Below, piece after piece: positions 36,637 to 45,029 of a DNA stretch of 64,000 nt. This stretch comes from Pseudoduganella lutea. GTDB taxonomy: Bacteria > Pseudomonadota > Gammaproteobacteria > Burkholderiales > Burkholderiaceae_D. Location: positions 6,138,001 through 6,202,000 of the forward strand of contig NZ_CP035913.1 in NCBI RefSeq assembly GCF_004209755.1, in the 5' to 3' direction. The translations under genes and the position numbers were made by a program. The notes under the pieces were generated by a model. That model was not told the origin of the DNA, made no database searches, and saw only the letters and a program-made list of their open reading frames with translations. Each line of letters starts with the position of its first letter. The stretch's first letter is position 1.

Positions 36637-37869
36637 TCAGTCCAGCAGGTCGAACAGCGAGCGAGCAACCACCTTGGTTGCGCGGCGCAGGTCTTCCAGC
36701 ACGATGTGCTCGTCGCCGCGCTTGGCGTTCGATTCCGACACGGTGCGCGGGCCGGCGCCGTACAGCACGGCAGGGATGCCGGCTTCGCCGAACAGGCGGG
36801 CGTCCGTGTACAGCGGGGTGCCGGCGGCGCCGATCTCTTCGCCGAACACGGAGGTGGCGTGGCGCGACAGGGCGTCCACCAGCGGGGCGTTGCCCGGCAG
36901 CGGCTGCAGTGCCTTGGACAGCAGCATCTGGCGGATCTCGATCGTCACGCCCGGGCAGTCAGCCACGGCTTCCTTCATCACGCGGTGCAGCTTGGCTTCC
37001 ACTTCGGCCGGATTTTCTTCCGGGATCATGCGGCGGTCGACCTTCATGACGACCTTGCCCGGCACCACGTTCGTGTTCGTGCCGCCTTCGATCAGGCCGA
37101 TGTTCACGTAAGGGTGGTTGATGCCCTTGACGTTGGAACGCACTTCCTTGTACTGGCGGTTCTGGTCGTACAGCGCGGTCAGCACTTTCGTGGCCGCTTG
37201 CAGCGCGTCGACGCCGGTTTCCGGCACGGCCGCGTGGCCGGACTTGCCGTGCACCGTGACTTCCATCTGCAGGCAGCCGTTGTGCGCGGTCACGACCTGG
37301 TAGCTGAAGCCGGCGGCGATCAGCACGTCCGGTTTCACCAGCTTGTTCTCGAGCAGGAAGCCCGGGCCCAGTTCGCCGCCGAATTCCTCGTCGTACGTGA
37401 AGTACAGTTCAACGCCGCCCTTCAGCGGCTTGCCCAGCGATTCCAGCGCGCGGGTGGCGAACGTGAACGTGGAGAAGTCGCACTTCGACACGGCGGCGGC
37501 GCGGCCATACAGCTTGCCGTCGACGACGTCGCCGCCGTACGGGTTCTGCGTCCAGCCTTCGCCCGGCGGCACCACGTCGCCGTGGGCGTTCAGGCCCACG
37601 GTGCGGCCTTCGCCGTACTTGCGGCGCACGACCAGGTTCGTGACCGTTTCCAGGCCCGCTTCGCGGGTGCGCTCGGCCGGCACGGCGTGCTGTTCGGCCT
37701 CGAAGCCGAATTCCTTCAGCAGTTCGGCGGTGCGCTCGGCGTGCGGCGCATTGTTGCCCGGTGGCGTGTCGGTCGGCACCTGCACCAGCGCCTGCAGGAA
37801 GCGCACCTGCTCGTCAAAATGCGCGTCGATCCACGCGTCGAGGGATTCGTAGGAGGAAGTAGTCGTCAT
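36637..37869 (-). CDS. M20-family (ArgE/DapE-like) hydrolase with altered metal ligands, purine operon
   Basis: 410 residues, two-domain M20 amidohydrolase fold. His96-Gly-Asp98 (NAHGDVVPPGEGW) and Glu161-Glu162 (YFTYDEEFGGE) are present, as is GDEHIVLED near the end. But the bridging Asp of GRGxxDxKG is Val127 (LYGRAAAVSKCD), and the usual Asp/Glu ligand after it is Gly187 (IAAGFSYQVV). So one or both metal sites differ from canonical family members. Start ATG overlaps the stop of the allantoate amidohydrolase fusion by 4 bp. The window holds no recognisable ureidoglycolate lyase, and this gene's place suggests ureidoglycolate or a related ureide as substrate. That is inference; ArgE-like deacylation is the alternative. 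Confidence 0.82.
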   Translation of the reverse strand: MTTTSSYESLDAWIDAHFDEQVRFLQALVQVPTDTPPGNNAPHAERTAELLKEFGFEAEQHAVPAERTREAGLETVTNLVVRRKYGEGRTVGLNAHGDVVPPGEGWTQNPYGGDVVDGKLYGRAAAVSKCDFSTFTFATRALESLGKPLKGGVELYFTYDEEFGGELGPGFLLENKLVKPDVLIAAGFSYQVVTAHNGCLQMEVTVHGKSGHAAVPETGVDALQAATKVLTALYDQNRQYKEVRSNVKGINHPYVNIGLIEGGTNTNVVPGKVVMKVDRRMIPEENPAEVEAKLHRVMKEAVADCPGVTIEIRQMLLSKALQPLPGNAPLVDALSRHATSVFGEEIGAAGTPLYTDARLFGEAGIPAVLYGAGPRTVSESNAKRGDEHIVLEDLRRATKVVARSLFDLLD

Positions 37870-39668
37870 GTCAGGTCCGAAGCAAGTTGATTGAGAAGGT
37901 TCTGGAATGCGCGCACGCACAGTTCCGTATCGTCGTTGGTAACCGATTCCAGCGGGTTGTGGCTGATGCCGGCATTCAGGCCGCGCAGGAACAGCATCGC
38001 CTGCGGCATCACACGGTGCAGCATCATCGCGTCGTGGCCCGCGCCACTCGGCATACGGAAGACCGGGAGGCCCAGCGCTTCGACGGCGCTTTCCCAGCGC
38101 AGGCGCCATTCCGGCGCGCACGGCGCGGCATCGGCCTGCATCGTTTCTTCCAGCGTGTACTGCAGGCCGCGGCGTTCGCAGATGGCCTTCAGTTCGTTGC
38201 GGATGTCTTCAGCGGCGGCATCGCGCACGTCGTTCGTCGTGGCGCGCACGTCGAGGCTGAAGCGGCAGCGGCCAGGCACCACGTTGATCGAACCGTTCGG
38301 CACTTCCAGCATGCCCACGGTCGCCACCAGGTCTTCCACGGCACCGCCGCGCTTTTCCGCGTACAGCACCAGTTCGGCCGCGGCGGCCGCGGCATCGCGG
38401 CGCATCGTCATCGGCGTGGTGCCGGCATGGCTGGCCATGCCCGTGATCTGGCCCACGTAGCGCACGCTGCCGTTGATCGACGTGACGATGCCCAGCGGCA
38501 GGTCGAGGGCGTTCAGCACCGGGCCCTGCTCGATGTGCGTTTCGATGAAGCCGAGGTAGCGCGACACGTCGCGCTTGAGCGCGTCGATGGTGGAAATGTC
38601 GAGGTCCGCGTTGGCCATGGCGGCGCGCATCGGCACGCCGTTCGCATCGACCTGGTCGAGCCAGCCCTTGTTGAATTCGCCGGTCAGCGCGCCCGAACCG
38701 AGGAACGTGGCCTTGTAGCGCTGGCCTTCCTCTTCGGCGAAGCCGATGACTTCGATACCGTAGGGCAGGCGGCGGCCGGCCAGGTGCAGTTCGCGCACGC
38801 ACGCCATCGGCACCAGGATGCCCAGGCGGCCGTCGTACTTGCCGCCGTTGCGCACCGTGTCGTAGTGGGAACCGGTCATCAGGCGCTTGGCCTGCGGGTC
38901 CGCGCCCTGCTCGTTGCCGCCATGGTAGACGCCGACCACGTTGCCGACGGCATCGATCGTCACTTCATCGAAGCCGCACTCGTTGCGCATGCGGTCGGCC
39001 AGTTCGCGGGCACAGGCGCGGTGCGCGTCCGTCAGGTACGTCACGCACAGTTCGCCGCGCTCGGCGTAGCCCGGTTCGCTGTGGCAGGCCAGCTGTTCGT
39101 GCCAGTCCCACACCAGGTTGCCCAGCGTGGGCTCGGTGCCGAACTTGTCGTTCAGGCGGATCTCGGCGATGCGGTGGATGTTGCGCAGCGCTTCGTCGAA
39201 CTCGAATTCCACCGGGTTGCCCAGGCGGCGCGAGAACGTGGCCATGATCTCGTAGCGGTTCATGCCCAGGCCACGCGGCCCGCGCACGGCCAGGATGAAC
39301 GGGAAGCCGAACTTGGCGTTGTAGTCCGCGTTCAGTTTCTGGATGCGTTCGAATTCCTCGGGCGTGCAATCGGTCAGGCCGGCCTTGCTTTGCTCGTTCG
39401 TCGATTCGGCGGTCAGCGATTTCGTGACCATCGCCTTGCCGGCCAGCTCCGGGTGGGCCTTGATCAGGCCGAGGCGGGCTTCCTGCGGCGACTCGCGCAG
39501 CGTTTCGATCAGCGAGCGCTTCAGTTGCGCGAGGCTGCTGAAAGGCCGGGCGTGCCACGTCTGCTCGGCGATCCACGGCGAATGTTCATAGACGCCATCG
39601 AGCATGGCCGTGAATTCGGCCTGCGTAGCGTTGTTCAGTTGTTCCAGGGTCAGCATTGGGGTGTGCAT
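37866..39668 (-). CDS. OHCU decarboxylase - allantoate amidohydrolase fusion
   Basis: A single 600-residue chain carrying two purine-pathway enzymes. Residues about 1-170 are 2-oxo-4-hydroxy-4-carboxy-5-ureidoimidazoline decarboxylase: AHPELAGKAM with His72, ESTNEQSKAG with Glu92 (the 20-residue spacing known for this enzyme), FERIQKLNADYNAKFGFPFI. Residues about 185-600 are M20-type allantoate amidohydrolase: LMTGSHYDTVRNGGKYDGRL (His268, Asp270, Asp279), GFAEEEGQRYKATFLGSGAL (Glu312-313), FIETHIEQGPVLNALDLPLG, and MLHRVMPQAMLFLRGLNAGI with ISHNPLES. It lies 1 bp after puuE and overlaps the M20 gene. Fused, it would handle steps 3 and 5 of urate breakdown, with the allantoinase between them. 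Confidence 0.95.
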   Translation of the reverse strand: MHTPMLTLEQLNNATQAEFTAMLDGVYEHSPWIAEQTWHARPFSSLAQLKRSLIETLRESPQEARLGLIKAHPELAGKAMVTKSLTAESTNEQSKAGLTDCTPEEFERIQKLNADYNAKFGFPFILAVRGPRGLGMNRYEIMATFSRRLGNPVEFEFDEALRNIHRIAEIRLNDKFGTEPTLGNLVWDWHEQLACHSEPGYAERGELCVTYLTDAHRACARELADRMRNECGFDEVTIDAVGNVVGVYHGGNEQGADPQAKRLMTGSHYDTVRNGGKYDGRLGILVPMACVRELHLAGRRLPYGIEVIGFAEEEGQRYKATFLGSGALTGEFNKGWLDQVDANGVPMRAAMANADLDISTIDALKRDVSRYLGFIETHIEQGPVLNALDLPLGIVTSINGSVRYVGQITGMASHAGTTPMTMRRDAAAAAAELVLYAEKRGGAVEDLVATVGMLEVPNGSINVVPGRCRFSLDVRATTNDVRDAAAEDIRNELKAICERRGLQYTLEETMQADAAPCAPEWRLRWESAVEALGLPVFRMPSGAGHDAMMLHRVMPQAMLFLRGLNAGISHNPLESVTNDDTELCVRAFQNLLNQLASDLT

Positions 39669-39669
39669 A

Positions 39670-40614
39670 TTATTCCCACGCGAATGCGGTGTCGGGGTTG
39701 AATGGATGCGCCTCTTTCCAGTGGCGCGCGATATCGATGCGGCGGGCGACCCAAACCTGGTCATGCTGGCCGATATAGTCGAGGAAGCGCTGCAGCGACC
39801 GCATGCGGCCGGGGCGGCCCAGCAGGCGGCAGTGCATGCCGATGCTCATCATCGTCGGCGTCTCGGCGCCTTCCTCGTAGTGCACGTCGAACGCATCCTT
39901 CAGGTACTGGAAGAATGGATCGCCATGCGAATAGCCCTGGGGCAGGGCAAAGCGCATGTCATTGCAGTCCAGCGTGTACGGCACCACCAGCTGCGGCGCC
40001 TGCGTGCCGTCGGTCTTGCGCACGTTGAGCCAGAAGGGCAGGTCGTCGCCGTAGTAATCGCTGTCGTACTCGAAGCCGCCGTAGTCGGCCACCAGGCGGC
40101 GCGTGTTCGGGCTGTCGCGGCCGGTGTACCAGCCGAGCGGGCGCTCGCCCGTCAGTTTGCGGATCGCTTCCATGCCGCGCGCCATGTGCTCGCGCTCGAT
40201 GGCTTCGTCCACGTTCTGGTAGTTGATCCAGCGCCAGCCGTGGCACGCGATCTCATGGCCCAGTTCCACGAAGGCGGCCGTCACTTCCGGGCAGCGCTCC
40301 AGCGCCATGCCCACGCCGAAGATCGTCAGCGGCAGGCCGCGCTTCTCGAATTCCTTCAGGATGCGCCACACGCCCACGCGCGAGCCGTATTCGTAGATGC
40401 CTTCCATCGACAGGTGGCGGGCGGGGAAGGCGGCCGGATTGAACATCTCGGACAGGAACTGCTCGCTGCCGGCATCGCCATGCAGCACGGAGTTTTCACC
40501 GCCTTCTTCATAGTTCAGCACGAACTGCACGGCGACGCGCGCGCCGCCCGGCCAGTTCGCCTGCGGCCGGTCGCGGCCGTATCCTTTCAGGTCGCGAGGA
40601 TAGAGTGGATTCAT
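39670..40614 (-). CDS. puuE: PuuE-type allantoinase (polysaccharide deacetylase superfamily)
   Basis: Hydrolyses allantoin to allantoate. 314 residues, NodB-like fold rather than the classical metal amidohydrolase. Family signatures: MNPLYPRDLKGYGRDRPQAN, VQFVLNYEEGGENSVLHGD, LGHEIACHGWRWINYQNVDE, ERPLGWYTGRDSPNTRRLV, and MMSIGMHCRLLGRPGRMRSL. This matches the cofactor-independent Pseudomonas PuuE class. First gene after the GntR regulator on the minus strand, 13 bp from it, and coupled to the decarboxylase/amidohydrolase fusion with a 1-bp gap. Confidence 0.96.
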   Translation of the reverse strand: MNPLYPRDLKGYGRDRPQANWPGGARVAVQFVLNYEEGGENSVLHGDAGSEQFLSEMFNPAAFPARHLSMEGIYEYGSRVGVWRILKEFEKRGLPLTIFGVGMALERCPEVTAAFVELGHEIACHGWRWINYQNVDEAIEREHMARGMEAIRKLTGERPLGWYTGRDSPNTRRLVADYGGFEYDSDYYGDDLPFWLNVRKTDGTQAPQLVVPYTLDCNDMRFALPQGYSHGDPFFQYLKDAFDVHYEEGAETPTMMSIGMHCRLLGRPGRMRSLQRFLDYIGQHDQVWVARRIDIARHWKEAHPFNPDTAFAWE

Positions 40615-40627
40615 GGTTGCTTTTCTT

Positions 40628-41353
40628 CTATCGGTTGAGGATTTCAGCCAGGTCCACCTGCTGTGGATCCAGGTTCAGGTTGTGTTGCACATTGATGAGG
40701 TGCTTGCCGACCAGCCGCACCGCCGCCTTCACGTCGCGCCGCTCGAACGCATCGACGATCGCCACGTGTTCGCTGTGCGACTCGCCGGCCGAATGCGACG
40801 ACTGGTGCATCAGCGCGATCAGCGAGGAACGGGTGAGCAGTTCGCTCAGCATCTGCGTCAGCACTTCGTTGCCCAGCATGCGGGCCACCACGAGGTGGAA
40901 GTCGGCCAGCAGGCGCGTGCGCCCCGGCACGGCCGCATCGTTGACCGCCGCGCTTTCCAGCGCGAGGTGCTCGCGCAGCTGGCGGATCTGCTCTTCGGTG
41001 ATGGTGGCGCACAGCCGCTTGGTGACGGCCGTCTCGAGGATGCTGCGCATCTCGAACACGTCGCGTGCTTCCTCGGCGGAGGGCGTGGCGACGAACGCGC
41101 CGCGGGCCGGTTCCAGCACCACGAGCCGGTCGCGGCTCAACTGGTTGAACGCCTGCCGGACCACGGTGCGCGACACCTCGAAGATGTCGCCGATCTTCTG
41201 TTCCGACAGCTTGGTGCCCGGCATCAGCCGGCGTTCGGCGATCGCGGCGGTGATCGAATCGACAATGCGCTGGGTGGCGCCCGCCGCCGGCGCGTGCGCA
41301 TCCGGTGCCAGCGTGGCGGGAACGATCTTCAGTTGGGTAGGGGATCTGGCCAT
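40628..41353 (-). CDS. GntR-family (FCD) transcriptional regulator of purine catabolism
   Basis: 241 residues from the ATG at 41353; an in-frame ATG at 41389 would add 12 residues and cannot be excluded. Winged helix about residues 25-90 (IVDSITAAIAERRLMPGTKL, KIGDIFEVSRTVVRQAFNQL, LVVLEPARGAFVATP), then an FCD helical effector domain (VFEMRSILETAVTKRLCATI, LADFHLVVARMLGNEVLTQM, HVAIVDAFERRDVKAAVRLV) with the metal/ligand His residues. Divergent from uraH with two GTGTAT-type sites in the gap. It probably represses both operons and responds to a purine breakdown product such as urate or allantoin. Confidence 0.93.
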   Translation of the reverse strand: MARSPTQLKIVPATLAPDAHAPAAGATQRIVDSITAAIAERRLMPGTKLSEQKIGDIFEVSRTVVRQAFNQLSRDRLVVLEPARGAFVATPSAEEARDVFEMRSILETAVTKRLCATITEEQIRQLREHLALESAAVNDAAVPGRTRLLADFHLVVARMLGNEVLTQMLSELLTRSSLIALMHQSSHSAGESHSEHVAIVDAFERRDVKAAVRLVGKHLINVQHNLNLDPQQVDLAEILNR

Positions 41354-41382
41354 GAATATCGGGTGATCGGAACATAAACTGG

Positions 41383-41442
41383 TTGACATCGGAAACAGAG
41401 TGTATACACTTTTCAAAAAAAGAAAAGCAAAAAGTGTATGCA
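41383..41442 (+). promoter_or_regulatory. uraH promoter with overlapping GntR operator sites
   Basis: TTGACA (41383-41388) and TACACT (41405-41410), 16 bp apart, form a likely sigma-70 promoter towards uraH. The perfect 12-base palindrome AGTGTATACACT (41399-41410) covers the -10 box, and a second imperfect site AGTGTATGCA lies at 41433-41442, 34 bp downstream. On the other strand TATACA in the palindrome could be the -10 of the regulator gene (TTGCTT 18 bp upstream). TGTATACA is the classic FCD-GntR consensus, so repression of both directions by the adjacent regulator is expected. Confidence 0.65.
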
Positions 41443-41536
41443 ATCTGTGCGTACCAGCTGTCGCCAGCGAGTACAATCCGGTGCATTCCAACCAACACCG
41501 GCAATCCTGCCGGCCCTACTCGAGAAAAGGAGCCCC

Positions 41537-41893
41537 ATGGGACATTTAAGTACCCACGTACTGGACACGATGAACGGCTGCCCCGCAGCCGGCATGCGTG
41601 TGCAGCTGCAGCGCATCGATGGCGACACCGTCACCACGATCAAGAGCCTCGTGCTGAACGCCGACGGTCGTAACGACGGCGGTCCGCTGCTCAATGCCGA
41701 AACGATGGCGGTTGGCCGCTATCGCCTCGTGTTCTCGGTGGCCGAATACTTCCGCGGACGCGACGTGCGCCTGCCGGAACCGGCCTTCCTGGACGAGGTG
41801 CCGCTCGACTTCGGCATCGCCGACGCCGCCGGCCACTACCACGTGCCCCTGCTGGTCAGCCCGTGGTCGTATTCGACGTATCGTGGTTCCTGA
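41537..41893 (+). CDS. uraH: 5-hydroxyisourate hydrolase (transthyretin-like)
   Basis: Hydrolyses 5-hydroxyisourate to OHCU. 118 residues from the ATG at 41537, preceded by AAAAGGAGCCCC; an upstream in-frame start exists but would only add a non-conserved leader. Family motifs: [20 protein letters not shown] with catalytic His7, [10 protein letters not shown] with the active-site Arg, [20 protein letters not shown] with His, and the invariant C-terminal YRGS. No periplasmic signal, so cytosolic. First gene of the plus-strand purine genes. Confidence 0.97.
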   Translation: MGHLSTHVLDTMNGCPAAGMRVQLQRIDGDTVTTIKSLVLNADGRNDGGPLLNAETMAVGRYRLVFSVAEYFRGRDVRLPEPAFLDEVPLDFGIADAAGHYHVPLLVSPWSYSTYRGS

Positions 41894-41920
41894 GCCACAA
41901 ACCGTAATTAGTTAGACGCC

Positions 41921-41949
41921 GTATATCCAGCTTAGACTGGATCGTATAC
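41921..41949. promoter_or_regulatory. Dyad with GTATAC motif upstream of puuD
   Basis: ATCCAG (41925-41930) and CTGGAT (41937-41942) form a dyad around 6 bases, flanked by GTATAT (41921) and GTATAC (41944-41949). These resemble the sites in front of uraH, so the same GntR protein may bind here. The segment lies 140 bp before the puuD start. Confidence 0.4.
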
Positions 41950-42090
41950 AGTTATTAGTGTCGCCGCGGAGCACACCGGTACCGCCCCAAGCGTTGCCGA
42001 TGGATGCGATGATTTGCCCCACACAGAGCCCGCTGTGGTGAGGGGACAGTACGGTGATCACACCGTGCTTCTCTGCTTGTTTGAGGCTCT

Positions 42091-43329
42091 ATGGATATGT
42101 ACTTGATGGACTGGGTCAACCTGCTGTTGCGTTGGACCCACGTCATTACCGCGATTGCCTGGATTGGCGCATCGTTTTACTTTGTTTTCCTCGACAACAG
42201 TCTCGAGAAGCCCACCGCGCCGGATCTCGTCGCCAAGGGCGTTGACGGCGAATTGTGGGCCGTCCACGGCGGTGGTTTCTACCACCCGCAGAAATACCTC
42301 GTCGCTCCGAAGTCCATGCCGGACCACCTGCACTGGTTCTACTGGGAGAGCTACGCCACCTGGCTGTCCGGTTTCGGCCTGTTCACGGTGCTGTACCTGT
42401 TCAATGCCGGCACGTTCATGGTCGACAAGTCGGTCTACGACTGGCCTGCACAGAGCGCCGTCATCGGTGCACTGGCCTTCCTGGTCGTGTTCTGGCTGAT
42501 CTACGACACCATCTGCCGTTCCCTCGGCCGCACCAAGAACGGTGACATGAAGGTGGGCCTGATCGTGTTCGGCTTCGTGGTCTTCGCCTCGTGGCTGGCC
42601 TGCCAGCTGTTCGCCGGCCGTGCAGCGTTCCTGCTGGTGGGCGCGATGATGGCAACCGCGATGAGCGCCAACGTGTTCTTCTGGATCATTCCTGGCCAGC
42701 GCAAGGTCGTGAAGCAGCTGAAGGCCGGCGAGCCGGTCGACCCGATCTACGGCTGGCGCGCCAAGCAGCGTTCGGTGCACAACACCTACTTCACGCTGCC
42801 GGTGCTGTTCGCCATGCTGTCGAACCACTACGGCTTCCTGTACTCGGGCGAGCATAACTGGATCGTGCTGGTCCTGATGATGATGACGGGCGCCCTGATC
42901 CGCCACAGCTTCGTGGCCCGCCACAAGGCCCTGGTGCATGGCAAGCGCGTTCCTTGGGAACACGCGTTCGGTGGTACCGCCGCCATGGTCGCACTGATCA
43001 TCTGGCTGGTGCCCGCACCGCAAGCCGAAGCGCCGGTCGAAGCCGCCGCGCCTGTCGCCACCGATGGCGCCACCGCAGCGGTCGAGCAAAGCCCGTTCGC
43101 CAAGGTCAAGACCGTGGTCGACCAGCGTTGCGTGATGTGCCACTCGGCGACGATGCAAAGCAAGGGCATCCGCCTCGATTCCACCGGCGAAATCAAGCGC
43201 CATGCGCAGGCCCTGTACCAGCAGGCCGTGGTGGCGAAGCTGATGCCGCTGAACAATGCGACCAACATGACCCCTGGCGAGCGCGATCTGCTGAAGAAAT
43301 GGTATGAGGATGGCGCCAAGACGGAATAA
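42091..43329 (+). CDS. puuD: Membrane urate hydroxylase PuuD with C-terminal cytochrome c domain
   Basis: Oxidises urate to 5-hydroxyisourate and feeds electrons to the respiratory chain instead of making hydrogen peroxide. 412 residues. The N-terminal about 310 hold roughly eight hydrophobic helices with conserved His residues (WTHVITAIAWIGASFYFVFL, MPDHLHWFYWESYATWLSGF, YFTLPVLFAMLSNHYGFLYS). After an Ala/Pro linker a cytochrome c domain carries the heme motif CVMCH (about 350) and a Met-containing loop (LMPLNNATNMTPGERDLLKK). Architecture is that of the Agrobacterium/Pseudomonas PuuD class. Ribosome site GAGG before the ATG; gap of about 200 bp after uraH. Confidence 0.96.
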   Translation: MDMYLMDWVNLLLRWTHVITAIAWIGASFYFVFLDNSLEKPTAPDLVAKGVDGELWAVHGGGFYHPQKYLVAPKSMPDHLHWFYWESYATWLSGFGLFTVLYLFNAGTFMVDKSVYDWPAQSAVIGALAFLVVFWLIYDTICRSLGRTKNGDMKVGLIVFGFVVFASWLACQLFAGRAAFLLVGAMMATAMSANVFFWIIPGQRKVVKQLKAGEPVDPIYGWRAKQRSVHNTYFTLPVLFAMLSNHYGFLYSGEHNWIVLVLMMMTGALIRHSFVARHKALVHGKRVPWEHAFGGTAAMVALIIWLVPAPQAEAPVEAAAPVATDGATAAVEQSPFAKVKTVVDQRCVMCHSATMQSKGIRLDSTGEIKRHAQALYQQAVVAKLMPLNNATNMTPGERDLLKKWYEDGAKTE

Positions 43330-43482
43330 GCCGTCGTGAAGCCACGCCGTTCAACCAACAACCAAAGCAAAAAGCAATAAAGCAAAAAAAGCAATAAAGC
43401 GATTCGAGTCGCAAGCGCGTGCCGGGTCCGGCCAGCTGCAACATGCATTCTGAAGTTTCATATAACAACCAGGAGACAAGGC

Positions 43483-44985
43483 ATGAAGCAACAACAATTG
43501 GACCGGGCCCCGCCGCCCGGGTTGGAAATCGACCCGGTCGACGAGCGCTTGCCGCTCGGCCGCCTGACGGCACTCGGCCTGCAGCACGTTCTCGTGATGT
43601 ATGCCGGTGCCATCGCCGTGCCGCTGATCGTCGGCCGCGCCCTGCAGCTGTCACCCGAACAGGTGACGATGCTGATCTCGGCCGACCTGTTCTGCTGCGG
43701 ACTGGTGACGCTGATCCAGTCCCTCGGCATGACGAAGTATTTCGGCATCCGCCTGCCCGTGATGATGGGCGTCACCTTCGCCGCAGTCGGCCCGATGGTG
43801 GCGATCGCCAACGGCCTGCCGGGCGTCGATGGCGCCCGGGCCATCTTCGGTGCGGGTATCGGGGCCGGTGCGCTGGCCCTGCTGCTGGCACCGGCAATGA
43901 GCCGGATGCTGCGCTTTTTCCCGCCTGTCGTTACCGGCACCATTATCCTCGTCATCGGCATCACGCTGATGCGCGTGGGGGTGGGCTGGGCGATGGGCGG
44001 TCCCGACACCACGGCACGCGCCGTGGACGTGCCCACGCTGGTCTCGATGGTCGACCAGCTGAAGGCCGATGCGGCCGCTTCCGCCGCGCCGCTGGCTTCC
44101 AAGCTGCCGGGCCCGATCCCGACGGTGGCCAACCCGAACTACGGCGCGCTCGACAACCTGGGCATCGCCACCTTCGTGCTGCTGTTCATCGTGTTCACGG
44201 TGCGCTATGCCAAGGGCTTCCTCTGCAATATTTCCGTCCTGCTCGGCATCGTCGCCGGCTGCGCTGTCGCGTATTCGATGGGCAAGATGAACTTCGATAA
44301 GGTGGCCGGCGCCAGCTGGTTCGAACTGGTCACGCCGTTCGCCTTCGGCATGCCCACGTTCGACATCGTCATGATCCTCACGCTCACTGTCGTGATGATC
44401 GTGGTGATGATCGAATCGGCGGGCATGTTCCTCGCGCTGTCCGAAATGACGGGCACGAAGGTCGACCAGCAAAAGCTGGCCGCCGGCCTGCGCACCGATG
44501 GCCTGGGCACGCTGATCGGCGGCATCTTCAACACCTTCCCGCACACGAGCTTCTCGCAGAACGTGGGCCTGGTGGCGGTGACGGGCGTGAAGAGCCGCTG
44601 GGTATGCGTGGCGGGCGGCGTCATCATGATCGTGCTGGGCATGCTGCCGAAGCTGGCGGCGGCGGTCGAGGCGATTCCCCAGTTCGTGCTGGGCGGCGCC
44701 GGCCTCGTGATGTTCGGCATGGTGGCGGCAGCGGGCATCCGCATCCTCAACCGCGTCGACTTCCGCACCAACCGCTTCAATCTGTACATCGTGGCGCTGT
44801 CGATCGGCTTCGGCCTGATTCCACTGGTGGCGCCGCACTGGGCGCAGCAGATGGCGCACAGCCTGCACCCGCTGCTGGAATCGGGCATCCTGCTGACCGC
44901 CGTCGCGGCCGTGGCGCTGAACGTGTTCTTCAACGGGTCCGGCACCAAGGACGAGGCGCACGAAGCGGAGCTGTCGCACGCGTAA
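43483..44985 (+). CDS. NCS2-family xanthine/urate permease (UacT/XanQ-like)
   Basis: Inner-membrane purine:proton symporter, 500 residues with about 14 hydrophobic helices. The NCS2 markers are seen in TALGLQHVLVMYAGAIAVPL, MMGVTFAAVGPMVAI, MIESAGMFLALSEMTGTKVD and the signature region IGGIFNTFPHTSFSQNVGLV (Asn-Thr-Phe-Pro loop with Gln). Genome context with PuuD and UraH argues for urate or xanthine. Strong ribosome site AGGAGACAAGGC. Ends in a bidirectional terminator. Confidence 0.95.
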   Translation: MKQQQLDRAPPPGLEIDPVDERLPLGRLTALGLQHVLVMYAGAIAVPLIVGRALQLSPEQVTMLISADLFCCGLVTLIQSLGMTKYFGIRLPVMMGVTFAAVGPMVAIANGLPGVDGARAIFGAGIGAGALALLLAPAMSRMLRFFPPVVTGTIILVIGITLMRVGVGWAMGGPDTTARAVDVPTLVSMVDQLKADAAASAAPLASKLPGPIPTVANPNYGALDNLGIATFVLLFIVFTVRYAKGFLCNISVLLGIVAGCAVAYSMGKMNFDKVAGASWFELVTPFAFGMPTFDIVMILTLTVVMIVVMIESAGMFLALSEMTGTKVDQQKLAAGLRTDGLGTLIGGIFNTFPHTSFSQNVGLVAVTGVKSRWVCVAGGVIMIVLGMLPKLAAAVEAIPQFVLGGAGLVMFGMVAAAGIRILNRVDFRTNRFNLYIVALSIGFGLIPLVAPHWAQQMAHSLHPLLESGILLTAVAAVALNVFFNGSGTKDEAHEAELSHA

Positions 44986-44993
44986 GCAATCCG

Positions 44994-45023
44994 TTCCGCC
45001 CGGGTCAGGTGGCCCGGGCGGAA
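44994..45023. terminator. Bidirectional terminator between the NCS2 permease and the HD-GYP gene
   Basis: A perfect 11-bp stem TTCCGCCCGGG (44994-45004) with complement at 45013-45023 and an 8-base loop, followed by TTCTC on the plus strand. The two genes converge on it, so it can serve both. Confidence 0.85.
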
Positions 45024-45029
45024 TTCTCA

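Noticed and set aside
37887..39701. 604-codon plus-strand frame opposite the purine fusion gene
   Set aside because: Shadow of the fusion protein, whose two active sites are clear on the minus strand.
43360..43405. A-rich AAAGCAATAAAGC repeats before the NCS2 permease
   Set aside because: Low-complexity leader sequence; a weak promoter or mRNA feature is possible, but nothing definite can be shown.
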